From Eubacteriales Family XIII. Incertae Sedis bacterium (GTDB lineage: Bacteria; Bacillota; Clostridia; Peptostreptococcales; Anaerovoracaceae), in NCBI GenBank assembly GCA_031272745.1, contig JAISTF010000179.1, positions 1 to 6,236 of the forward strand: DNA of 6,236 bases. Direction: 5' to 3'. The position numbers were made by a program, and so were the translations under genes. Of this stretch, positions 1 to 5,410 are shown piece by piece. The stretch's first letter is position 1; every line of letters starts with the position of its first letter. The notes under the pieces were generated by a model. That model made no database searches. It saw nothing but the letters and a program-made list of their open reading frames with translations, and was not told the DNA's origin.

Positions 1-240
1 AATCTTGCCTTCCCGCCGCGCCGCCCCGTCGCCCTTGCCCGTTTTTTTCGGAATAACGCCGCCGTCCCCCGGCCTCTCCGCCCCCTCAATCAAATACACG
101 GCCCCGTCCTCAAACACGTCGCCCGTCCCCGCGAAAAGCACCCGCGACAGGGAAAGCCCCCCGTCCACGTTCCCGAACACGGTCACCGCCACCCCCAGTT
201 CCTCCAGCCCCCGCCGGAGCATATCCGCACTGATTCTCAT
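1..240 (-). CDS. N-terminal fragment of a probable PucR/CdaR-type transcriptional regulator (runs off the left edge)
   Basis: The first 80 codons are visible, open from the ATG at 240..238 to the window edge with no stop. The protein starts MRISADMLRRGLEEL and continues through SLSRVLFAGTGDVFEDGAVY to a charged, glycine-rich stretch. This layout (a short helix beginning M-[KR]-[IV]-S, a beta strand, then a 'discharge of a label, then display' segment of the type xxRVLxxGxxxxxxDGxxYL) resembles the N-terminal region of PucR/CdaR-family activators with a C-terminal helix-turn-helix found in Clostridia. The diagnostic DNA-binding domain would be outside the window. The ATG overlaps the stop of the DUF3786 gene as ATGA, so it is almost certainly the third gene of the same operon and translationally coupled. 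Being last in a corrinoid-activator operon, it may regulate that operon or linked methyltransferase genes; this is inference. That it is a gene is well supported; the family name is tentative. Confidence 0.6.
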   Translation of the reverse strand, partial: MRISADMLRRGLEELGVAVTVFGNVDGGLSLSRVLFAGTGDVFEDGAVYLIEGAERPGDGGVIPKKTGKGDGAARREGKI

Positions 241-863
241 ACGACCACCAAGGCCCCCTTCAAGCGCGAAATCAGCACGTCGCCGACCACGGCGATGTCT
301 TCGGCGGAGAAGGCGTAGCGGAAGCCCTCGTCGAAGAGAACCTGCGCCGAGGCGGGGAACTCCTCGTCGCCTTCCCAGAGCAGTACGGAGAGCCAGAGGC
401 CCATCTGCTCCCCCGAGCCAAGGAACTCCATGCGGTAGCCGACGTCGCAGCCGTCCGCCGCCTCATGACGCAGCCCCGATGCCTGCGTCACCGCCCGCGT
501 CAGCCTCGACGGATCGCGCCCGAATGTGCCGACAAGCCGCTCGAGCACACGCCCGCCGAAATTCTTCATATAGACCGGCCCCCAGGGCATCTCCGCGTAG
601 GCGAGCTGCCGCCCCGTGCCGCGGACGTAGCGCCCTTCGAGCAGGTAGCGGATGATCAGGATTTCTTCGTAGGCATTCCCGAGCACGCCGCGCGAAAACT
701 CCGGAAACCCGATCTCATACGCCGCCCCCATCAAACGCAGCGAAAACGCCGAGCGCCCCGCGTCCCACGCCACCCCCGTGCGCGCGGAAATCTCCGCGGG
801 GTCGCTCCCGCGGTACAGCCCCATATAGTGGCGCAGCGGCGTCTCCGTCATTTGGCCCTTCAT
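237..863 (-). CDS. DUF3786 domain-containing protein
   Basis: A 208-residue soluble protein matching the DUF3786 family (function unknown), which recurs next to ASKHA/RACE corrinoid activators and corrinoid methyltransferase genes in anaerobes. Features seen: an N-terminal segment with SDPAEISARTGVAWD (about 20-34), a central helix EEILIIRYLLEG (66-77), and the typical C-terminal block LLWEGDEEFP (161-170) followed by AQVLFDEG and an acidic SAEDIAVVGDVL motif. There is no signal peptide, membrane segment or cysteine-rich cluster. I chose the ATG at 863 rather than the GTG at 914 because it overlaps the TGA of the upstream activator gene (ATGA) and has a GGAGG at 877..873, nine bases away. Its own TGA overlaps the ATG of the next gene in the same way. 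The tight coupling suggests a product made in proportion to the activator, perhaps a partner or chaperone for corrinoid protein activation; that role is inferred. Confidence 0.88.
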   Translation of the reverse strand: MKGQMTETPLRHYMGLYRGSDPAEISARTGVAWDAGRSAFSLRLMGAAYEIGFPEFSRGVLGNAYEEILIIRYLLEGRYVRGTGRQLAYAEMPWGPVYMKNFGGRVLERLVGTFGRDPSRLTRAVTQASGLRHEAADGCDVGYRMEFLGSGEQMGLWLSVLLWEGDEEFPASAQVLFDEGFRYAFSAEDIAVVGDVLISRLKGALVVV

Positions 864-2821
864 GCAGAAGCGCCTCCGGTGAACAGCGACGCGTCGGTGT
901 GGGGCAGGAAGCACGCCGCGATGAATTCGTCCATGTAGCCGGGGAAGGCCGACAGCTCAATGTAAGTCATGCCGCCCGCAATCTCCGCCACGCGCGCCGC
1001 CGCCGCGCCGGAGACGAGCATCCCGTAGGCGCCCGCCAGCGACGTGTTGCCGATGTAGTGGTAGCGCTCGGGCGGCAGGTCCGGCAGCATGCCGATGCCG
1101 ATCGCCTTCTCCACGCCGATGCCCGATCCGATGCCGCCCGCGAGGTAGATGTCCTCAACGACGTCCAACGCCATATCCATCGACCCCAGCATCGTGCGGA
1201 TGGCCGAGAAGATCGACGCCTTCGCGCGGATGAAATTGTCGATGTCCGCGTCGTTGATGTAGATTTCCTCGCCCGTTCCGGACGCGTCCGCCTCGCAGAC
1301 GACGTAGCGCGTCAGCCCCCATTCGTCGGTGCGGATGCGCGCGTCCTCGCGCAGGAATTTTCCGTTGGCACCGATGACGCCGCAACGGAAGAGCTCGCTG
1401 ATCAGGTCGATGAGGCCGCTGCCGCAGATGCCGACGGGCTTCTGCCCCGCCACCCCGATGACTTCATAATCAGGCGCGAGCGTCGCCTCGTCGATCGTGA
1501 GGCTCGTAATCGCGCCGTCCGTCGCGCGCATCCCGCAGCGGATCTCGCCGCCCTCGAAGGCCGGACCCGCCGAGCAGGCGCAGGCCATGAGGAAGTCCCG
1601 GTTGCCGAAAACGAGCTCGCCGTTTGTGCCGAGGTCGATGAAGAGCGAGAACGATTCCTTCGCCGCGATGCCCGAGGCAAAGACGCCGGCCGTGATGTCG
1701 CCGCCGACGTAGGAGCCGATGTTCGGCGCCAGGACGACATCCGCGTCGGGATGGATGCCGAGGCCGACGTCCGATCCGCGCAGCGGCGGGGCCGCAAAAA
1801 AGGCGGGGACGTAGGGCTCCGTGCGGATGTGGTTGCCGTAGACGCCGAGGAAGAGGTGCTCCATCGTCGTGTTGCCGGCAATGGCCGCGCGCACGATTTG
1901 CGGCGGCGTTGCACCGGCCTCGGTGCAAAGGGTCTCGACGAGCGGAACGAGGCATTCGGTCGTGATGGCGTCGCGCAGGCGCTCCACGCCGCCGGGCTTG
2001 GCGCTTTCGAACAGGCGGCCGATGACGTCGGCGCCATAGCGGATTTGGGCGTTGCCCGCCGAGGCGAGCGCGAGAAATTCGTGTGTGGCGAGGTCGACGA
2101 GGGCGGCGGAGACGGTGGTCGTGCCGATGTCGACGCAGAGGCCGAGGGGGCGCAGGGGGCTATGGGAGACGGCGTAGACTATGCAGCTGGATTCTGCGAC
2201 GCCGCCTGCGGCAAGGACATGGATTTGGAAGTCGTTTTCGCGGAGCGCGAGGGGCAGGTCCCGCAGCGCGGTCGGGGTGATTGTCACGGGGGCGGACGAT
2301 TCGGAGGCCGTGCCGCCGGTCGCAAGCGCGGCCTGTACCGCCGCAAGGAGACGCTCCGCGTCCGCCTGCGGGTCGTCGAGCGTCGGTTCGGTCAGCGTGA
2401 GCGCCGGCGCCTGATACCGCGGCGTCTCCGCATATTCCCCCTGCGTCACGGCGTCCTTCAGCGCCGCGAACGACGCCTGCGCCGCCAGCGACGAAAAATC
2501 CGCGACGCGGATCCTGTTTTGGTAGGCGTAGGCCGACGACGGCACCGACACCGTCGCGTCGGCGCAGACCTCGCTCTGGCACGCGAGCCGCTGCCCCGCG
2601 TCGTACGCGTCCTGCGCGATGTGCTTCCCGCGCTCGCCGCCGAGCGAACCGTCCGTGAGCGTCACGCGGCATTTCCCGCACGTCCCGCCGCCGCCGCACG
2701 GCGCGTCGATCGGCACCCCGAGCCGCCGCGCCACGGCCAAAAGCCCTTCTCCGGCCGCCGCCGAACCGGACAGCCGGCGTCCGTCCTCCAGCAAAAAGGT
2801 TATTGTAAAATCCGCGTTCAT
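860..2821 (-). CDS. ASKHA-domain reductive activator of corrinoid enzymes (RACE, AcsV/CorR-like) with N-terminal [2Fe-2S] ferredoxin domain
   Basis: A 653-residue protein. Proteins of this family use ATP and a low-potential electron to return an accidentally oxidised Co(II) corrinoid protein to the active Co(I) state in cytoplasmic methyl-transfer pathways. Residues 1-95 form a plant-type [2Fe-2S] ferredoxin domain with Cys42, Cys48, Cys51 (CGGGGTCGKC) and Cys81 (LACQS). A variable linker follows. The ASKHA ATPase fold (DUF4445) begins at 226: VDIGTTTVS (230-238), AIAGNTTM (313-320), SYVGGDITAG (370-379), FIDLGTNGEL (394-403), CSAGPAFEGGEI (416-427), GICGSGLIDL (464-473), YLAGGIGSGIG (559-569). 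The typical end YIELSAFPGYMDEF...FLPHTD is present, so it is full length. There is no C-terminal pair of [4Fe-4S] motifs, so it belongs to the 2Fe-2S class rather than the RamA class. The ATG at 2821 is preferred to a GTG at 2842 because AAAGGCGGG (2835..2827) sits just upstream. It is the first gene of a three-gene ATGA-linked operon. Its exact partner corrinoid protein cannot be told from this window. Confidence 0.93.
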   Translation of the reverse strand: MNADFTITFLLEDGRRLSGSAAAGEGLLAVARRLGVPIDAPCGGGGTCGKCRVTLTDGSLGGERGKHIAQDAYDAGQRLACQSEVCADATVSVPSSAYAYQNRIRVADFSSLAAQASFAALKDAVTQGEYAETPRYQAPALTLTEPTLDDPQADAERLLAAVQAALATGGTASESSAPVTITPTALRDLPLALRENDFQIHVLAAGGVAESSCIVYAVSHSPLRPLGLCVDIGTTTVSAALVDLATHEFLALASAGNAQIRYGADVIGRLFESAKPGGVERLRDAITTECLVPLVETLCTEAGATPPQIVRAAIAGNTTMEHLFLGVYGNHIRTEPYVPAFFAAPPLRGSDVGLGIHPDADVVLAPNIGSYVGGDITAGVFASGIAAKESFSLFIDLGTNGELVFGNRDFLMACACSAGPAFEGGEIRCGMRATDGAITSLTIDEATLAPDYEVIGVAGQKPVGICGSGLIDLISELFRCGVIGANGKFLREDARIRTDEWGLTRYVVCEADASGTGEEIYINDADIDNFIRAKASIFSAIRTMLGSMDMALDVVEDIYLAGGIGSGIGVEKAIGIGMLPDLPPERYHYIGNTSLAGAYGMLVSGAAAARVAEIAGGMTYIELSAFPGYMDEFIAACFLPHTDASLFTGGASA

Positions 2822-2844
2822 GGTCACCCGCCTTTCGCGCACTC

Positions 2845-2853
2845 ATTCTATCA
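2845..2853 (-). promoter_or_regulatory. Candidate extended -10 promoter of the corrinoid-activator operon
   Basis: On the minus strand TGATAGAAT (2853..2845) matches an extended -10 element (TGn followed by a TATAAT-like hexamer, TAGAAT). No good -35 lies 16-18 bases upstream, which is tolerated by extended -10 promoters. Initiation would fall near 2838, giving a very short leader with the ribosome site at 2835..2827. This may be too close for efficient translation, so it competes with the upstream candidate at 2949-2957. Confidence 0.4.
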
Positions 2854-2864
2854 TAGAAATAAAG

Positions 2865-2937
2865 GAGGGAAGCAGACGACAATATAGGGGGGGATCGAAT
2901 GCTTCCCTCACATCCCGAAAAAAGGATGGGGTCTGCT
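2865..2937 (-). promoter_or_regulatory. Structured leader candidate with overlapping inverted repeats, upstream of the corrinoid activator
   Basis: Reading the minus strand as RNA, segment A is AGCAGAC (2937..2931), segment B is GAGGGAAGC (2909..2901), and segment C is GTCTGCTTCCCTC (2877..2865). A is the perfect complement of the first seven bases of C; B is the perfect 9-base complement of the last nine bases of C. The two pairings share three bases and cross each other, so they either exclude each other or form an H-type pseudoknot. A small hairpin CATCC/GGATG lies between A and B. The B-C stem has a 27-base loop and is followed by CTTTATTTC, a poor but possible terminator tail. If transcription starts at the promoter near 2949 this would be a leader of about 120 nt, consistent with a cis-acting switch or attenuator. 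I do not recognise a known riboswitch class. Confidence 0.4.
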
Positions 2938-2948
2938 ATGCAGTTTTA

Positions 2949-2968
2949 AGTATAGCATCTACTATACT
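2949..2968 (-). promoter_or_regulatory. 7-bp dyad (operator-like) overlapping a candidate extended -10 promoter
   Basis: AGTATAG (2949-2955) and CTATACT (2962-2968) form a perfect 7-bp inverted repeat separated by six bases. On the minus strand the left arm is part of TGCTATACT (2957..2949), an extended -10 element with a good TATACT hexamer, which could start transcription near 2942 and produce a leader of about 120 nt for the activator operon. There is no convincing -35. A dyad centred a few bases upstream of a -10 is where a dimeric repressor would bind; the regulator is unknown, although the PucR-like protein at the end of the operon is a natural suspect. Confidence 0.45.
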
Positions 2969-3002
2969 AACACATCTCAGGCACAATGTAAAACCTTTTC
3001 TC

Positions 3003-3022
3003 AAAAAACCAAACCGATTTGG
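3003..3022 (-). terminator. Intrinsic terminator of the xpaC-telA operon
   Basis: Minus-strand CCAAA (3022..3018), loop TCGG, TTTGG (3013..3009), then six T residues (3008..3003). The stem is short (5 bp) but is followed directly by the T tract and begins 17 bases after the telA stop codon, where a terminator is expected. Confidence 0.65.
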
Positions 3023-3038
3023 CATAAAATGCGCCGCG

Positions 3039-4220
3039 TCAGCCGCGCAGTTCGAGCAGCTTCGTCTTCAGCTCGCCCTCGATGCGCGCGAGCTCCACCT
3101 CGGCGGCGGCGCGCTTTTCGCGGCCTTCCGTCTGGATGCGCACGACCTCGTCGAGCGATTCGATGAGGTTTTTGTTTGTGAGCTGCAGCGTCTCGATGTC
3201 CACGATGCCGCGCTCGCTCTCCTTCGCCGTCGTGATCGTCGCGACTTTGAGCTGCTCCGAGTTTTTCTTCAGCAGCTCGTTTGTCATCTCCGAGACTTCC
3301 TGCTGCGCCTTCGCGGCCGCGTTGGAATGCTCGACGCCGAGCGCGAGCACCATCTGGCTCTTCCACAGCGGGATCGTGTTTGTCAGCGTCGACTGAATCT
3401 TCTCGCTCATCAGCGTGTCGTTGTTTTGAATCAGCCGAATCTGCGGCGCCATCTGAATCGAGATCGTGCGCGTCAGCTCAAGGTCGTGCAGCTTTTTCGA
3501 GAAGCGGTCGCACTGGTTCGCGAGATCGTTCGCCGCCTGCGCGTCCTCGGGCAGCCCGCTCTGCTGCGCCTTTTCGCGCAGCGCCGGCAGCTCCGTGGCC
3601 TCGACCTCGGCGAGTTTCTTCTTGCCCGCGAGGATGTACATCGTCAACTCCTTGAAGTAGACGAGGTTTTGGTCGTACATCTTGTCGAGCAGCGCCACGT
3701 CCTTGAACAGCGTGATCTGATGCTTTTCAAGCGCTTCCGTGATTTCGCCGACGTTTTTCTCCACGCTCGAATACCGCGCCTTCAGCGACGTCGCCTTGTT
3801 GGCGCCCTTCTTGAACAGCCCGAACAGCCCGCCGCCCTTCGATTCCGAGACGTCGAAGCTCTTCAGCTGCGTGACGAGGCCCGAGAGCAGCCCGCCGACT
3901 TCGCCCATATCCTTCGCGCGCACGCCGTCGAGCGCCGCCTGCGAAAACTGCCCCATCTTGCTCTGCGCGCCCGCGCCGTAGCTGAGGATGATCGACGAGT
4001 CGTGCAGATCGATCTGCCCCGCGAAATCATCCACCTGCTTTTGCTCCTCGGGCGTCAGCGGCGTGTTCTCCGTCAACGTGACCGCGTACTCCTTCACGGG
4101 CACGACCGGCGCCTCGGGCTCCGGCACGTCCCCGAGCGTCAGCACGGGTGCCTCCTGCGGCGTCAGCGTCAGCACGGGCGCCGACTGCAACCCTTCATCC
4201 TGTTTCATTTCTTCGCTCAT
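3039..4220 (-). CDS. telA: TelA-family (toxic anion resistance) protein
   Basis: A 393-residue cytoplasmic, helix-rich protein of the TelA family (PF05816), first linked to tellurite resistance and later to cell-envelope stress and antimicrobial tolerance; its biochemical activity is not established. An unstructured N-terminus of about 50 residues carries a repeated APVLTL (14-19 and 24-29) and a looser EAPVVPV (36-42). The conserved domain starts near 55; YGAGAQSKMGQFSQ (81-94) is the family hallmark, followed by GLFGLFKKG (131-139) and long alpha helices rich in Glu, Lys and Gln to the end, suggesting coiled coils. There is no signal peptide or membrane segment. The ATG at 4220 overlaps the xpaC stop (ATGA), with AAGGAG at 4233..4228, seven bases upstream. 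XpaC and TelA are paired in many Firmicutes, which supports both calls; XpaC probably anchors or regulates TelA at the membrane, an inference. Tellurite resistance itself should not be assumed. Confidence 0.93.
   Translation of the reverse strand: MSEEMKQDEGLQSAPVLTLTPQEAPVLTLGDVPEPEAPVVPVKEYAVTLTENTPLTPEEQKQVDDFAGQIDLHDSSIILSYGAGAQSKMGQFSQAALDGVRAKDMGEVGGLLSGLVTQLKSFDVSESKGGGLFGLFKKGANKATSLKARYSSVEKNVGEITEALEKHQITLFKDVALLDKMYDQNLVYFKELTMYILAGKKKLAEVEATELPALREKAQQSGLPEDAQAANDLANQCDRFSKKLHDLELTRTISIQMAPQIRLIQNNDTLMSEKIQSTLTNTIPLWKSQMVLALGVEHSNAAAKAQQEVSEMTNELLKKNSEQLKVATITTAKESERGIVDIETLQLTNKNLIESLDEVVRIQTEGREKRAAAEVELARIEGELKTKLLELRG
4136..4182 (+). repeat. Short direct repeat within the telA 5' coding region
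   Basis: Two copies of a 17-bp unit, GCGTCAGCACGGGTGCC at 4136-4152 and GCGTCAGCACGGGCGCC at 4166-4182, differ at one base and lie 30 bases apart. They encode the APVLTL repeats of the disordered TelA N-terminus in frame (10-codon period), so slippage would change the protein by whole 10-residue units without a frameshift. Confidence 0.7.
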
Positions 4221-5143
4221 CGGTTCTCTCCTTTTTCCGCAAACCTGCCCGTCAGTCCTTCCTGTTCGAGCATCTGCTTCAGCACCTCGGCGTCCGTCGT
4301 GACGTCGAGCGTATCTTCATGGAATAACTGTTCCAAGAGATTCGTAAAGGCCAAATCCGCCGTGTCGAGCGCCGTTTCGATTTCCTGTTTCGCTTTCTTC
4401 ACATTGTCCGGTTGAAATTCGAGCCCGTCGTACTGGCAGTATTTCTCGACGAGTTTCAGCGTCGTCGGCAAATGGTAGTTCATGAGGCGGCGCGTCTCCG
4501 GAAGGCGCTCCGGCTGCTTTTCGATTTGCGCGAAGATGCGCTTCATCGTCGTTTCGAGCTTCGAGAGCCGCGCGCTGATCTCCGCGCCCGGGAGCAGGAT
4601 GTTGGCCGCGCGGATTTTTTCGATGGCCGCGCCGCATTCGGCGCGGAAGGTTTCGAGCGGCGCGGTCGCGGGATCGTTCATCCGCTGTTTGCGCGCTTCC
4701 TCTTCCTGCATCTGCTCCGCGCGCCGCCGCTCGGTTTCGAGATATTGCTTGTATGCCTCGGCGCCCTTCAGCACGGACGTCTGCCGCGCATCCATATAGA
4801 TGTCGAAATGCAGGCGCTTGTCCTGAAGCACTTTCATGTCCCTGCGCACACGCGCCGCCGAGACGCCGGCCTGCGCCGCAAGATCCTCGATGCGCAGCAC
4901 GTTTGCCTTGTCCGACAGCAGCGCCGAATACCGCCCGAGGCGCTGGAGCAGCCGCCACTCGAACGCGCCGACGATGAGCACGACGAGGAAGACGACCCAC
5001 GCCAGCAGACAGGCCGCGCCGACGTTCACCGCCGCGTCGCTGTCCGTGAAACCGCTGACGCCCGCGCAGACGATCGTCGCGATGCCGAACGCAACCACGC
5101 CGACGATCCCGAGTGCCAGTTTTGTCAATCCGCCTTTTCTCAC
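4217..5143 (-). CDS. xpaC: XpaC-family membrane protein (PF10112) with an HTH-like segment
   Basis: A 308-residue protein of the XpaC family, named after hydrolysis of 5-bromo-4-chloroindolyl phosphate in Bacillus; the true role is unknown. Two transmembrane helices lie at about 7-29 and 40-61, joined by a short loop, so the rest is probably cytoplasmic. Residues 82-112 (RIEDLAAQAGVS...RRDMKVL) read like a winged-helix/DeoR-type helix-turn-helix, then a charged coiled coil (130-155) precedes the conserved C-terminal domain with YHLPTTLKLVEKY (223-235) and LFHEDTLDVTTDAEVL (272-287). The start is a GTG at 5143 with AAAAGGG at 5157..5151, seven bases upstream; a TTG five codons downstream is less likely. 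The TGA overlaps the telA ATG, so the two form an operon. No promoter is obvious in the 40 bases before the gene, so it may depend on readthrough from the RNA gene or yebC upstream. Confidence 0.9.
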   Translation of the reverse strand: MRKGGLTKLALGIVGVVAFGIATIVCAGVSGFTDSDAAVNVGAACLLAWVVFLVVLIVGAFEWRLLQRLGRYSALLSDKANVLRIEDLAAQAGVSAARVRRDMKVLQDKRLHFDIYMDARQTSVLKGAEAYKQYLETERRRAEQMQEEEARKQRMNDPATAPLETFRAECGAAIEKIRAANILLPGAEISARLSKLETTMKRIFAQIEKQPERLPETRRLMNYHLPTTLKLVEKYCQYDGLEFQPDNVKKAKQEIETALDTADLAFTNLLEQLFHEDTLDVTTDAEVLKQMLEQEGLTGRFAEKGENR

Positions 5144-5166
5144 TTGCTTGCCCTTTTGCCGCCTGC

Positions 5167-5183
5167 GAGCGGGGAAACCGCTC
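5167..5183 (-). other. Small hairpin between the RNA terminator and xpaC
   Basis: Minus-strand GAGCGG (5183..5178), loop TTTCC, CCGCTC (5172..5167): a perfect 6-bp stem placed between the T tract of the preceding terminator and the xpaC ribosome site. No T tract follows, so it is not a second terminator; it could stabilise a processed 5' end or be chance. Confidence 0.35.
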
Positions 5184-5184
5184 T

Positions 5185-5211
5185 AAAAAAGAACCCCCGG
5201 GGCGCCGGTTC
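5185..5211 (-). terminator. Intrinsic terminator at the 3' end of the structured RNA
   Basis: Minus-strand GAACC (5211..5207) pairs with GGTTC (5195..5191) around a GC-rich loop, followed immediately by TTTTTT (5190..5185). The 3' arm can instead pair with the RNA's 5' end (5370..5359), giving the closing stem of a full-length fold. Confidence 0.7.
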
Positions 5212-5378
5212 GGTTGCTGTCAAGTACCCTAACAACGTTAGGTGGGTTGCCTGCAGCGCGCTTTTGCCATCCGATCGGAGCCGGCCCGACAGCCACGCAC
5301 TTGACCCGGCGTCCCGTGTACTCAATGTTGGATATTTACAAACAACCTTCTCGTACGTCCCAGGTGGTTCCCGTTACT
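5186..5378 (-). ncRNA. Structured small RNA of about 190 nt, possibly 6S (SsrS)-like
   Basis: The region between yebC and xpaC has no credible gene but has all marks of an RNA gene: a near-consensus promoter (5382-5410), a start expected near 5375-5378, extensive pairing and a terminator with six T residues. Stems I can pair by eye: the ends, 5370..5359 with 5202..5191 (10 pairs, two mismatches); CGCCGG 5311..5306 with CCGGCG 5208..5203; GTCAAGTGC 5305..5297 with GTACTTGAC 5227..5219 (nine consecutive pairs, one G-T); and a hairpin CCTAAC/GTTAGG (5242..5228) with a 3-nt loop. The 5' side has a large loop (5358..5312) with a possible GTTG/CAAC hairpin. A rod with closed ends, internal bubble and length near 190 nt fits 6S RNA, the regulator that binds sigma-A RNA polymerase. 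No SRP, tmRNA or RNase P core motif is present. The alternative is a cis-acting leader of xpaC-telA. That it is an RNA is likely; the 6S identity is a guess. Confidence 0.65.
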
Positions 5379-5381
5379 GAA

Positions 5382-5410
5382 AATATACGCCTATTCCGCG
5401 CCGAGGTCAA
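5382..5410 (-). promoter_or_regulatory. Near-consensus sigma-A promoter of the structured RNA
   Basis: On the minus strand TTGACC (5410..5405) and TATATT (5387..5382) are separated by exactly 17 bases. The -35 is embedded in the last codons of yebC (Val-Asp-Leu) and the spacer covers its stop codon. It is the best promoter match in the window; initiation is expected at 5375-5378. Confidence 0.75.

Noticed and set aside
899..2887. A long open frame on the plus strand opposite the corrinoid-activator gene
   Set aside because: It is the antisense shadow of a clear gene in GC-rich DNA; its translation is low-complexity, rich in Arg, Ala, Asp and Val, and shows no family motif or ribosome site.
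2884..2894. A run of seven C (minus strand) in the activator leader as a phase-variable tract
   Set aside because: Seven bases is modest for GC-rich DNA, it lies outside coding sequence and it is not in the spacer of a convincing promoter.
2843..2920. Inverted repeats before the activator gene as the ends of a small mobile element
   Set aside because: No target duplication or transposase trace is visible, and the repeats fit RNA pairing in a leader better.
2619..4415. A long plus-strand open frame spanning the telA region and the intergenic gap
   Set aside because: It crosses a terminator and promoters of the opposite strand, is mostly antisense to telA, and has Arg/Leu-rich low-complexity sequence without recognisable domains.
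5218..5223. A perfect TTGACA -35 hexamer on the minus strand inside the RNA, as a possible xpaC promoter
   Set aside because: No -10-like sequence occurs 16-18 bases downstream; most of the hexamer (5223-5219) is explained as the 3' arm of a nine-pair stem.
5140..5325. A 61-codon minus-strand open frame just upstream of xpaC
   Set aside because: It lies inside the structured RNA and its terminator, has no convincing ribosome site, and its translation resembles nothing known.
5186..5378. SRP RNA, RNase P RNA or tmRNA as the identity of the intergenic RNA
   Set aside because: The SRP GGAAGCAG-type loop, RNase P conserved core and tmRNA tRNA-like ends are absent, and the length does not suit RNase P or tmRNA.
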